37,870 nt of DNA. Origin: an uncultured Bacteroidales bacterium (GTDB lineage Bacteria > Bacteroidota > Bacteroidia > Bacteroidales > P3). Under the pieces are notes generated by a model that was not told the origin of the DNA, ran no database searches, and saw only the letters and a program-made list of their open reading frames with translations. Location of the stretch: positions 1 to 37,870 of the forward strand of contig CAMWIS010000001.1 in NCBI GenBank assembly GCA_947174375.1. Reading direction: 5' to 3'. Both the position numbers and the translations under genes were made by a program. Below, in pieces: positions 24,801-32,746 of the stretch; positions within the stretch are counted from its first letter, which is position 1; each line of letters opens with the position of its first letter.

Positions 24801-27245
24801 CTAATAAGGATCCACGTCCACGACCACGCGGCAGCCCCGGTAGTCGGGCAGGGCGGCGAAACGGTCTAAAATAAGCGCGAGCGTCTCTTTCATCGCGTCC
24901 AACTGTTTGCCGCGCTCCAATTTGAGCAGGAAGTTCTTGATGTAATACGTGCTGATGCGGCTCACCATCGGGTATTCGGGGCCTAGCACCCGTGCGCCGA
25001 ACGTCTGGCGCAGCGCGTCGGAAAGCGTGCGGCAGGCGGCGTCGAGTACGGCCTCCTCCTTGTGGCGCACGCTCACCTGCACCAAGCGGCAGTAGGGCGG
25101 GTAGAGGAAGCGTTTGCGCTCGGAGAGCTGGCTTTCGAACAGCGCGGTGTAGTCGTGGTGCATCACCTGGCGGATGAGCTCGTGCTGCGGGCTGTACGTC
25201 TGCAACACCACTTCGCCCTCCTGCCCGGCGCGGCGTCCGGCGCGGCCGCTCACCTGCGTCATGAGCTGGAAGCTCCGCTCGTAGGCGCGGAAGTCGGGAA
25301 AGAAAATCAGGTTGTCGGCGTTGAGGATGCCCACCACGCCCACGTTGTCGAAGTCGAGCCCTTTCGTAATCATCTGCGTGCCCACGAGAATCTGTATCTT
25401 GCGGGCTTCGAATTCGGCTATGAGCCGTTCGTGGGCGTTCTTGCCGCGCATACTGTCCATGTCCATGCGCGCCGTGCGGGCGTCGGGAAACAGCACGGCA
25501 AGTTCCTCCTCTATCTTCTCCGTGCCCGCCCCCGCCGTGTTCAGGCGCGGCGACCCGCATTCGGGGCAGTGCTCCGGCACGGGAACCGTATAGCCGCAGT
25601 AGTGGCATACGAGCGCGCCCTGCCGTTTGTGATAGGTCAGGCTCACGTCGCAGAACTTGCAGTGCGGAATGGCGCCGCAGTCGGTGCAGACCAAGTGGTT
25701 GGAGAAGCCGCGCCGGTTCTGGAACAGCAGGATTTGCTTGCCGTCGGCCAAAGCCTGCGTCATCTTCTCGATGAGGAAAGGCGTGAACAGCGTTTTCTGC
25801 GATTTGAGGTCGGCCACCCATACCGACGGCAGCTTGACGTCCGCATGGCGCGTAAAGAGCGTGGCCAAGCCGTATTTGCCTTTGAGCGCGTTGTAATAAC
25901 TCTCCACCGAGGGCGTGGCCGAGCCGAGCAGCACTTTAGCGCCGTGCAGCGCGGAGAGGTAGATGGCCGCGTCGCGCGCGTGGTAGCGCGGGGCGGGGTC
26001 TTGTTGCTTGTACGACGTCTCGTGCTCTTCGTCCACGACGATGAGGCCGAGTTTCTCGAACGGCAGGAACAGGGCCGAGCGCGCGCCGAGGATGATGCGG
26101 TAGCGGCCGGCGGCCGTGGCCTGCCATATTTCGGTTTTCTCGTGCTCGTTGTATTTGGAGTGATAGACGCCCACCTGTTCGCCGAAGCGGGCTTTGAGCC
26201 GCCCTATCATCTGGGCCGTGAGCGCGATTTCGGGCAACAGGTACAGCACCTGCCGGCCGCCGGCCAAGATCTCCTCCATGAGTTGCATATATACCTCCGT
26301 CTTGCCGCTGGCCGTCACGCCGTGCAGCAGACAGACGGGCTTGTCGGCCAGGGCCGTTTGGATGTCGGCCAAGGCCTGTTGTTGCGGCGCGCTCAGCGTG
26401 TTGCGCCGCAGGTTGTCGGCGTCTTCGGCCGCCCCGAGCCGGCTTTGCTGCCGCTGTACGACTTGCAGCACCCCTTTCTTAATCAGGGCGGTGAGGGCGG
26501 TAGGGTCGGCGCCCGTCTTGGCGGTCAGCATCGCGCGTTGCACAAGCCCGTCTTCCGTATGTTGCGCCAACGCCACATAGGCCAACAGCACTTCCAGCTG
26601 TTTGAACGCCCTTTTCTCCAGCCGGTCGAAAATGGCCTGTTGCGCCTCCGGCTGGTCGCGGTAGGCCTCGCCCCAGCCCACGTAGGCCCGTTGCAAGGGC
26701 TTGTAGCGTTCGCTGATTTCCGCCTTCACCCACACGACGTTCTGTCCGCGCAGGCTCTTGATAAGCGGCAGCACCTTTTTCAAGCCCGTCAGGCGTTCGA
26801 TTTCCCGAATCGTCAACTGTTCCTGTTGCGCCAGCGTCTTGACCACCGTTTGCTGTACGGGCGTCAGGCTGTCGATGCAGCCGTCAAACTGCGGGCTGAT
26901 GACCACCTTGGTCTCGCTGTCAAGCTGGAAGCCGGAGGGTAAGGCGCAGGCCATGACTTCCCCCTCGCTGCACAGGTAGTAGTGCGCCATCCATTGCCAA
27001 AAGCGGATTTGGAGCGGGTTCACGATGGGCGTTTCGTCCAGGAGCGACAAGATTTCCTTGGTCGTGTGTTCCGGCCGCCTATCGTGCAGTTCCGCCACGA
27101 TGCCCGCATACACCTTGCTCGGGCCGAACGGCACGCAGGCCCGCATCCCCACGGTAATCGCGCCGCGCATTTCGGGCGGTACGGCGTAGGTAAACCGTTC
27201 TTTGAGCGGCAACGGCAGGATGAGGTCGGCGAAAAGGGAGGCCAT
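24801..27245 (-). CDS. priA: Primosomal protein N' (PriA helicase)
   Basis: The 814-residue superfamily 2 helicase restarts stalled replication forks by reloading the replisome. It has an N-terminal DNA-binding region starting ADLILPLPLKERFTYAVP, Walker A GVTASGKTEVY near residue 311, a DEEH box (VVDEEHETSYKQQD) near 404, and a zinc-binding insert at about 515-562 with four CxxC pairs (CTDC, CKFC, CHYC, CPEC). Helicase motifs V and VI follow, including QVSGRAGR. All key residues are present and the length is normal. It is last in the minus-strand run with the ftsB-like gene, 10 bp after that gene's stop. Confidence 0.97.
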   Translation of the reverse strand: MASLFADLILPLPLKERFTYAVPPEMRGAITVGMRACVPFGPSKVYAGIVAELHDRRPEHTTKEILSLLDETPIVNPLQIRFWQWMAHYYLCSEGEVMACALPSGFQLDSETKVVISPQFDGCIDSLTPVQQTVVKTLAQQEQLTIREIERLTGLKKVLPLIKSLRGQNVVWVKAEISERYKPLQRAYVGWGEAYRDQPEAQQAIFDRLEKRAFKQLEVLLAYVALAQHTEDGLVQRAMLTAKTGADPTALTALIKKGVLQVVQRQQSRLGAAEDADNLRRNTLSAPQQQALADIQTALADKPVCLLHGVTASGKTEVYMQLMEEILAGGRQVLYLLPEIALTAQMIGRLKARFGEQVGVYHSKYNEHEKTEIWQATAAGRYRIILGARSALFLPFEKLGLIVVDEEHETSYKQQDPAPRYHARDAAIYLSALHGAKVLLGSATPSVESYYNALKGKYGLATLFTRHADVKLPSVWVADLKSQKTLFTPFLIEKMTQALADGKQILLFQNRRGFSNHLVCTDCGAIPHCKFCDVSLTYHKRQGALVCHYCGYTVPVPEHCPECGSPRLNTAGAGTEKIEEELAVLFPDARTARMDMDSMRGKNAHERLIAEFEARKIQILVGTQMITKGLDFDNVGVVGILNADNLIFFPDFRAYERSFQLMTQVSGRAGRRAGQEGEVVLQTYSPQHELIRQVMHHDYTALFESQLSERKRFLYPPYCRLVQVSVRHKEEAVLDAACRTLSDALRQTFGARVLGPEYPMVSRISTYYIKNFLLKLERGKQLDAMKETLALILDRFAALPDYRGCRVVVDVDPY

Positions 27246-27255
27246 GAATCGGGGG

Positions 27256-27573
27256 TTATTCGATAATCAGGAAGATGTCCTCGTTGTCCCGCTTCATCAG
27301 ATATTCTTCGCGGGCGTAAGTCTCCACAAAATCGGGGTCGCTCTGGAACTTATGGATTTCCTCCTCGTAGCGTTGGATTTCCTTTTCGTAAAACCGTTTC
27401 AGCTCCCGTTGCGCCTTCCGTTCCTTGATGATGTGATACTGCGTGTTGAGGTCGTTGGGCGCCAGCAGCAGGAACCACAACAGGAACAGCAGCACCACGA
27501 TGACGTAGTTGCGGTATTTCCATTGCAGGAAAGCCGAGACGGCGTTTTTTACGTTGTTCCAAAGCTTCTTCAT
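27256..27573 (-). CDS. FtsB/DivIC-like septum formation initiator
   Basis: A 105-residue bitopic membrane protein: a short cytoplasmic N-terminus (MKKLWNNVKNAVSAFL), one membrane helix (about residues 23-39, NYVIVVLLFLLWFLLLA), then a charged coiled coil (about 48-80) and a short domain with DPDFVETYAREEYLMKR, matching the conserved end of FtsB/DivIC proteins. It should act in the divisome with FtsL- and FtsQ-type partners. The ATG at 27573 is chosen; the frame is open further upstream to 27804, but that part lies inside the GH3-like gene and has no family resemblance. It is flanked by gaps of 11 bp (GH3-like) and 10 bp (priA). Confidence 0.88.
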   Translation of the reverse strand: MKKLWNNVKNAVSAFLQWKYRNYVIVVLLFLLWFLLLAPNDLNTQYHIIKERKAQRELKRFYEKEIQRYEEEIHKFQSDPDFVETYAREEYLMKRDNEDIFLIIE

Positions 27574-27584
27574 GGGGTGGGCGT

Positions 27585-29141
27585 TTAGGCCGTTTGCATC
27601 ATGGCCAGCACAGCGTCGAGGTAGTCGCGGTGGTTCGCCAGGCGCGGCACCTTGTGTTGGCCGCCTAATTTGTCGATCCGTTTGAGCCAGGCGTAGAACG
27701 TGCCTTCGGGCACGGCGGTCACAATCGGCTGTTTGAGCAGGATGTCGCGGTGGCGTTTGGCCTCGTAGTCGCTGTTGATGGCTTGCAGCCGCCTGTCCAA
27801 ACAATCCGTAAACACGGCCATGTCCTGCGGGGCGCGTTTGAATTCAATGAGCCACTGGTGGCACGCGCTCGCGCGGTTGTCCAAAAAGACGGGGCCCGCC
27901 GTGTATTCCGCTATTTCCGCGCCGGTCTCCCGACAGGCGTATTGCAGCGCGTGGTCGGCGTTGTCCACGATGACTTCCTCGCCGAAGGCGTTGATGAAAT
28001 GCTTGGTGCGGCCGCTCACTTGGATGCGGGCGGGGTGCAGCGACGTAAACACCACCGTGTCGCCTATCATGTAGCGCCACAGGCCGGCGTTGGTCGAAAT
28101 CAGCAACGCGTAGTGTTTGCCCGTTTCCACCTGCCCGATATGCAGGCAGCGGGCGCCGGGGTTGAGCGAGAGGCCGTCCTCGGCCACGTCTTCCACGGGC
28201 ACGAACTCGTAGAAGATGCCGTAGTCGAGCATCAGCAGCATATCCTGTTCTTCGGTCGCCTTGAGCGGGCGGTCTTGTATCGCGAAAAAGCCTTCGGAGG
28301 CGTTGTAGGTCTCCACAAAATGGAAGTCCGGAAAGCCGAGCAGCTGGATGAACTGTTCCCGGTAGGGCGTAAAGCTCACGCCGCCGTGGAAGAACACCTC
28401 CAAGTCGGGCCAAACCTCCGCGATGCACGGTTTGCCGGTTTTCTCCAAGATACGCTGGAGCAACACCATCGTCCACGAGGGGACGCCCGCTATTTGCGTG
28501 ATGTGCGCCGGCGTCACGGCTTCGGTCATCGCGGCCATTTTGCTTTCCCATTCGTCCATGAGCGCGATTTTAAGGCTCGGCGCCCGTTTGATTTGCGCCC
28601 AAAACGGCAGGTAGTTCATGATGATGGCCGACACGTCGCCCTCCGTGATTTTGGGGTGGGAGGAAGGATGCAGGCTGCCGCCCATGGCCAAGTTCTTGCC
28701 CGAAAGGATTTTGCTGTCCGGATAGTTACGCAGGTAAAGCGCGAACATATCAATGCCGCCCTTGTAGTGGCAGCCTTGCAGGGCCTCGCGGCTCACGGGG
28801 ATGAATTTGCTCTTGTCGGCAGTCGTGCCAGACGATTTGGAGAAATTGCGCACCAAGCCGGGCCACAGGATGTCGGGCTCGCCGCGCCGCATCCGGTCGG
28901 TATAGGGTTTGAGGTCGTTATAGGGTAGAACCGGCACGTGCCGTTTGTAGAGGTTGTGCCAGCTTTCGAGGTCGGTGCCACGGAGGCCGCCGAAACCGTA
29001 ATCGCGGCCAAATTGGGTTTGGGCCGCCCGGTGGAGCAGCGAGGCCAAGGTCTTGGCTTGCAAGGCTTCCGCATCCTGTCCGTAACGTGCGATGGCGTTG
29101 AGGCGCGGTTTGAGAAACGGGCTGACTAATCGGTTGATCAT
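27585..29141 (-). CDS. GH3-like acyl-adenylate/amido synthetase family protein
   Basis: The 518-residue protein belongs to the GH3 (auxin-responsive) family of the adenylate-forming superfamily. The ATP-binding motif NFSKSSGTTADKSKFIP is near residues 94-110, and the later blocks VETYNASEGFFAIQ and RYMIGDTVVFTS correspond to the acyl/ATP site and the hinge before the C-terminal subdomain (SGRTKHFINAFGEEV). Plant GH3 enzymes join amino acids to jasmonate, auxin or benzoates. Bacterial members are widespread in Bacteroidetes, but their substrate is unknown. It is encoded between lptG (26 bp upstream) and the ftsB-like gene, an envelope setting. Catalytic blocks look intact. Confidence 0.9.
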   Translation of the reverse strand: MINRLVSPFLKPRLNAIARYGQDAEALQAKTLASLLHRAAQTQFGRDYGFGGLRGTDLESWHNLYKRHVPVLPYNDLKPYTDRMRRGEPDILWPGLVRNFSKSSGTTADKSKFIPVSREALQGCHYKGGIDMFALYLRNYPDSKILSGKNLAMGGSLHPSSHPKITEGDVSAIIMNYLPFWAQIKRAPSLKIALMDEWESKMAAMTEAVTPAHITQIAGVPSWTMVLLQRILEKTGKPCIAEVWPDLEVFFHGGVSFTPYREQFIQLLGFPDFHFVETYNASEGFFAIQDRPLKATEEQDMLLMLDYGIFYEFVPVEDVAEDGLSLNPGARCLHIGQVETGKHYALLISTNAGLWRYMIGDTVVFTSLHPARIQVSGRTKHFINAFGEEVIVDNADHALQYACRETGAEIAEYTAGPVFLDNRASACHQWLIEFKRAPQDMAVFTDCLDRRLQAINSDYEAKRHRDILLKQPIVTAVPEGTFYAWLKRIDKLGGQHKVPRLANHRDYLDAVLAMMQTA

Positions 29142-29167
29142 GGCATTCCCCCTTTCTTCCAGCGGGC

Positions 29168-30247
29168 TTATTTCGGCGCTTTTTTAAGCAGATAGGCCGC
29201 AATCAGGCCGTAGATGATGAGCGGCATCCAAGCGGCCAGCCATACCGGGAAGTTGCCGATGGTGGCGAACACCTTGGCGAATTGCATGAACAGGATGAAC
29301 GTGAAGGCCAGCGTGATGCCGATGGCCAAGTTTACGCCCATACCGCCCTTACGGCTCTGCCGGATGGACAGCGACACGCCGATAAGCGTCAGGATAACGG
29401 CCGCGAACGGCTGCATGAACCGCTGCCAACGTTCGTATTCGAAGAATTTGGCCCGGTTGGAGCCCCGCATACGTTCCTGCGCGATGTATTGGTTCAGTTC
29501 CTTCAAATTCATCTCCTCCACCTTGAGGTAGTCTTTGGCGAAGTCCAAGGGCATCAGCGGCAAGTCCAGTTCGATATAGGGGCCGGTCTCCACCTTTTCG
29601 CCCACGGGCAACAGCGTGCGTTTGACATAGTCGGTGGCAATCCAGCGGCTGTTGGCCGAATCGTAGCGGATGGTGGCCGAGTTGAATTTGTCGATGAGCT
29701 GACGGTCTTTGATCGTCTCCATGCAGAACTTGCTGCCGCTCTGGTTGGCCTGGTGGAACGTGGCGACGTAGAAATACGTGCTGTCGTCGTAACGCAGGTG
29801 GATGTCGGAGCCGGAGTTGATGTAACGCTGGCGCATATAGGTGCGTTCAAAGGCCAGGCGGTCTTTCGTCATGTCGGGAATCAGGAAGTTGGCCAAGTAG
29901 AGGTTAAACAGCCCGATGATGACGGCCGAAACGACGTAAGGCACGAGGAAGCGCGAGAAGTTGATGCCGGAACTGAGCACCGCCACGATTTCGGAGTTCT
30001 GCGCCAGGCGCGAGGTGAAGAAGATGACCGAGATGAAGATGAACAGGAAGCTGAACATATTCACTAAGAAAGGCAGGAAGTTCAGGTAGTAATGCACGAT
30101 GATGCCTTTCAACGGCACGTTCTTTTCCACGAAAACGCCTATCTTCTCGGAAATGTCGAAAACGATGATAATGATGACGATCAACGCGATGGTCGCGAAG
30201 AACGTCCCTAAGAACTTACGGATGATATAGCCGTCTAACTTGTTCAT
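29168..30247 (-). CDS. LptF/LptG-type permease of LPS transport (YjgP/YjgQ family)
   Basis: At 359 residues it has the normal family length and layout: an N-terminal cytoplasmic coupling helix and first membrane helix (MNKLDGYIIRKFLGTFFATIAL), two further helices by about residue 110, a periplasmic beta-jellyroll (about 130-260) and three C-terminal helices (FAAVILTLIGVSLS onward, ending LLKKAPK). Such proteins form the transmembrane part of the ABC exporter that extracts lipopolysaccharide from the inner membrane. LptF and LptG are hard to tell apart by eye, so no gene symbol is given. A -7-like box lies only 4 bp before the ATG. Confidence 0.93.
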   Translation of the reverse strand: MNKLDGYIIRKFLGTFFATIALIVIIIIVFDISEKIGVFVEKNVPLKGIIVHYYLNFLPFLVNMFSFLFIFISVIFFTSRLAQNSEIVAVLSSGINFSRFLVPYVVSAVIIGLFNLYLANFLIPDMTKDRLAFERTYMRQRYINSGSDIHLRYDDSTYFYVATFHQANQSGSKFCMETIKDRQLIDKFNSATIRYDSANSRWIATDYVKRTLLPVGEKVETGPYIELDLPLMPLDFAKDYLKVEEMNLKELNQYIAQERMRGSNRAKFFEYERWQRFMQPFAAVILTLIGVSLSIRQSRKGGMGVNLAIGITLAFTFILFMQFAKVFATIGNFPVWLAAWMPLIIYGLIAAYLLKKAPK

Positions 30248-30251
30248 CTTG

Positions 30252-30259
30252 CAAAGATA
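30252..30259 (-). promoter_or_regulatory. Possible -7 element directly at the lptF/G start
   Basis: On the minus strand it reads TATCTTTG, identical to the -7 box of rimP, but ends 5 bases before the ATG at 30247. If used, the transcript would be leaderless or nearly so. No -33 TTTG is visible at the right distance, so it may be fortuitous. Confidence 0.35.
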
Positions 30260-30272
30260 GTATTTTTTTGAT

Positions 30273-31481
30273 TTACGGACGCTTTTTGCGTTTGCCGGGG
30301 CGGATTTGCTTGTGGCGCAACGTCCAGAACGGGCACAGGCAGATGTACAGCCATTCGAAGAAGGGCGCTCCCCACCAAAGGCGGCTTTCGCCTAACTGGC
30401 GGTGCGCCTTGTAACGCGTGATGAACTGGAACAGGCTCTTGAGCAGGATGCAAAGGGCGAACAGTCCGGCGGCGAGCAGGCAGTAGGGGCCCTCCGGAAA
30501 GCGGGCGAGCAACGTGTAGAGCAGCCAGCCCACAAAGCACAGATGGTAGCCGAACATCGCATAGCGGTAGGCGACGCCCGCTTTCCGCGCCGCGCTCGGC
30601 CGCCAGTTGCAGGCGTTGATATACTGCCGTTCTTCGCGCAGCCAGTGGCCGAACGAGAGCCGCGAGGTGTAGCGCAGGCGCGCGGCCTTGGCCGCGAGGG
30701 CCCCCGCTTCCTCCGGCGCGGCAAGGTAATGGGCGAAAACGTCGTAGTTGCCGCCGTTGAGCGTATAGAATGCCGTATAGCCGTGGTGTTGCAGGAAGAT
30801 GTCTTTGTGGTAGATCAGCGCGTGGCGCGAGGCGGCGCAGGGTTTGCCCGCCAAAATCAGGCCGAGGCTTTGCAGGATGCGTTCGTCGTGGAAGTAACGC
30901 GCCAACGCGCTGCCTTGCCGCGCCGGGTAGAGGCTGTAGCCGGCCATCACCTGCGTGTTGTCGCCGATGGCCGCCGCGATATGCGCCAGGCATTCCTGGT
31001 CTTCGGGCCGGCAGTCCGCGTTCGTCAGCAGCACATACGGATAGGCCGCCGATTTAAGCCCGATCGAGAGCGAGAATTTCTCCTGGTCGAAAAAGTTGAT
31101 GTTTTGGTTGACCTGCACGCATTTGAGCCGTCCGTGCGGGTCTTCCATGCCGTTGAGCAACAGGTTCAGGTCGTCGTCGGTATAGTCGTACACGACGATG
31201 ACTTCCGACTGCGCGTAGGTTTGGTCGAGCCAGAACGGCAGGTTCTTTTTCAGGTTCTCGTATTGGTTCTGACCCGAAATGACCACCGAGATGCCGCGGC
31301 CTTCCATGCCGTCGGTTGCGGTCTCCGCCGCGGGTTCCGTTCCCGTTTCAGACTGTTTCCGCCGTTTGTACACGGGGCGGTAGAACCGCCAGTAAAAACT
31401 GATGAGGCAAAGGGTGCAGACCAACAGACCGCCCAGCAAGACACCGTCCCACCAACTGAAAAAAGCCCATATCTGTTCCAT
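30273..31481 (-). CDS. Membrane-anchored family 2-type glycosyltransferase
   Basis: A 402-residue protein with an N-terminal membrane helix (about residues 9-28), a GT-A-like domain and two to three C-terminal helices (FHLCFVGWLLYTLL region and WWGAPFFEWLYICLCPFW). The GT2 features are SVVISGQNQYENLKKNLPFW, VIVVYDYTDDDLNLLL and TNADCRPEDQE, where the Asp replaces a DxD metal site; a REERQYINACNW segment stands where GT2 enzymes have QxxRW. The ATG at 31481 (MEQIWAFFSW) is chosen over the open frame reaching 31610, which covers the promoter region. It heads the run GT-lpt-GH3-ftsB-priA. Target polymer unknown; LPS or a surface glycan is likely from context. Confidence 0.85.
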   Translation of the reverse strand: MEQIWAFFSWWDGVLLGGLLVCTLCLISFYWRFYRPVYKRRKQSETGTEPAAETATDGMEGRGISVVISGQNQYENLKKNLPFWLDQTYAQSEVIVVYDYTDDDLNLLLNGMEDPHGRLKCVQVNQNINFFDQEKFSLSIGLKSAAYPYVLLTNADCRPEDQECLAHIAAAIGDNTQVMAGYSLYPARQGSALARYFHDERILQSLGLILAGKPCAASRHALIYHKDIFLQHHGYTAFYTLNGGNYDVFAHYLAAPEEAGALAAKAARLRYTSRLSFGHWLREERQYINACNWRPSAARKAGVAYRYAMFGYHLCFVGWLLYTLLARFPEGPYCLLAAGLFALCILLKSLFQFITRYKAHRQLGESRLWWGAPFFEWLYICLCPFWTLRHKQIRPGKRKKRP

Positions 31482-31552
31482 ATAGTCGTTTTTAAGGGTT
31501 TTCGACGGTTTCTTGCGACTATCAAGAGGAAGGGAGCGCCGAAAACAAAAGG

Positions 31553-31560
31553 CAAAGTTA
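31553..31560 (-). promoter_or_regulatory. Bacteroidetes -7 element for the glycosyltransferase-lpt-priA run
   Basis: On the minus strand it reads TAACTTTG (TAnnTTTG). Transcription would begin near 31547, giving a leader of about 65 nt before the ATG at 31481. Its -33 region falls on the -7 box of divergent tgt. Confidence 0.5.
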
Positions 31561-31583
31561 TAGAAACTTCGGCAAAATATCAC

Positions 31584-31591
31584 TATTTTTG
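31584..31591 (+). promoter_or_regulatory. Bacteroidetes -7 element for tgt
   Basis: TATTTTTG matches TAnnTTTG, and the tgt ATG is 21 bp downstream. This argues against the upstream in-frame TTG at 31589, which lies inside the box. The -33 box is not clear. Confidence 0.5.
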
Positions 31592-31612
31592 TCACCCATA
31601 CGAGCAGCAACT

Positions 31613-32746
31613 ATGTTGAAATTTGAATTACAGGCCACCGACCCCAAGTCCGGCGCCCGCGCCGGCTTAATCCACACCGACCACGGCGATATTCCCACGC
31701 CTATCTTCATGCCGGTGGGCACGGTGGGTTCGGTCAAGGCCGTCCAGATACCCGACCTCAAACATGAAATCGACGCCAAAATCATTTTGGGCAACACCTA
31801 CCATCTGTATCTGCGGCCGGGCTTGGATATCCTGAACCGTTGCGGCGGCCTGCACCGGTTCAACGGCTGGGACCGCCCGATTCTGACCGACAGCGGCGGC
31901 TTCCAGGTCTATTCGCTCTCCGGCACGCGCAAACTCAAAGAGGAGGGTGTCACGTTCCATTCCCACATCGACGGGTCGGTGCATCTGTTCACGCCCGAAA
32001 AAGTCATGGACATAGAGCGTTGCATCGGGGCCGACATCATGATGGCGTTCGACGAATGCACGCCTTTCCCCTGCGACTACGGCTACGCCGAGAAGTCGAT
32101 GCACCTGACGCACCGCTGGCTTGACCGCTGCGTGAAACGCTACCGCGAGACCGAACCGCTTTACGGCTATCACCAGGCCTTGTTCCCGATTGTGCAGGGC
32201 AGCGTTTACAAAGACCTGCGCCGCATTTCGGCCGAGAAAATCGCGTCGGTGGGCGCGGAGGGCAACGCCATCGGCGGGCTGTCGGTGGGCGAGCCCAAGG
32301 AAGTCATGTACGAACTGACGGAGTTGGTGTGCGGCATCCTGCCGGCCGACAAGCCGCGCTACCTCATGGGGGTCGGCACGCCCGAAAACATTTTGGAAGG
32401 TATCGCCCAGGGCGTGGATATGTTCGACTGCGTGATGCCGACGCGCAACGGCCGCAACGCGATGCTGTTCACGAAAAACGGCATCATGAATATGCGCAAC
32501 CGCAAGTGGGCCGACGATTTCTCGCCCATAGAGGAAGACGGCGAATGCTATGCGGACCGCTGCTATACGAAAGCCTATCTGCGGCATCTGTTCACGGCCG
32601 GCGAATACCTCGGCCCGATGATCGCGAGCCTGCACAACCTCGCGTTTTACCTGTGGCTCGTGCGCGAAGCCCGGCAACACGTCCTTGCGGGCGACTACGC
32701 CACTTGGAAAGCCGTGATGGCGCCGCGCCTGATGACGCGTCTATAA
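31613..32746 (+). CDS. tgt: tRNA-guanine transglycosylase (queuine/preQ1), zinc-motif variant
   Basis: The 377-residue enzyme exchanges G34 of GUN-anticodon tRNAs for a queuosine precursor. Motifs are clear: FMPVGTVGSVKAV, LGNTYHLYLRPG, ILTDSGGFQVYSL (catalytic-site Asp), GAEGNAIGGLSVGE, YLMGVGTP and GVDMFDCVMPTRNGRN, which includes the nucleophile Asp. The C-terminal zinc site, normally CxCxxC plus His, reads GECYADRCYTKAYL. Aligned on the following YxxAYL, only the middle Cys (Cys312) and His341 are kept; the others are Gly310 and Asp315, with an extra Cys317. Other Bacteroidetes Tgt proteins, as I recall them, also lack the full motif. The ATG at 31613 is preferred to the TTG at 31589. Confidence 0.95.
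   Translation: MLKFELQATDPKSGARAGLIHTDHGDIPTPIFMPVGTVGSVKAVQIPDLKHEIDAKIILGNTYHLYLRPGLDILNRCGGLHRFNGWDRPILTDSGGFQVYSLSGTRKLKEEGVTFHSHIDGSVHLFTPEKVMDIERCIGADIMMAFDECTPFPCDYGYAEKSMHLTHRWLDRCVKRYRETEPLYGYHQALFPIVQGSVYKDLRRISAEKIASVGAEGNAIGGLSVGEPKEVMYELTELVCGILPADKPRYLMGVGTPENILEGIAQGVDMFDCVMPTRNGRNAMLFTKNGIMNMRNRKWADDFSPIEEDGECYADRCYTKAYLRHLFTAGEYLGPMIASLHNLAFYLWLVREARQHVLAGDYATWKAVMAPRLMTRL

Noticed and set aside
27574..27804. N-terminal extension of the ftsB-like gene
   Set aside because: It lies inside the GH3-like gene; the ATG at 27573 gives the expected FtsB length and topology.
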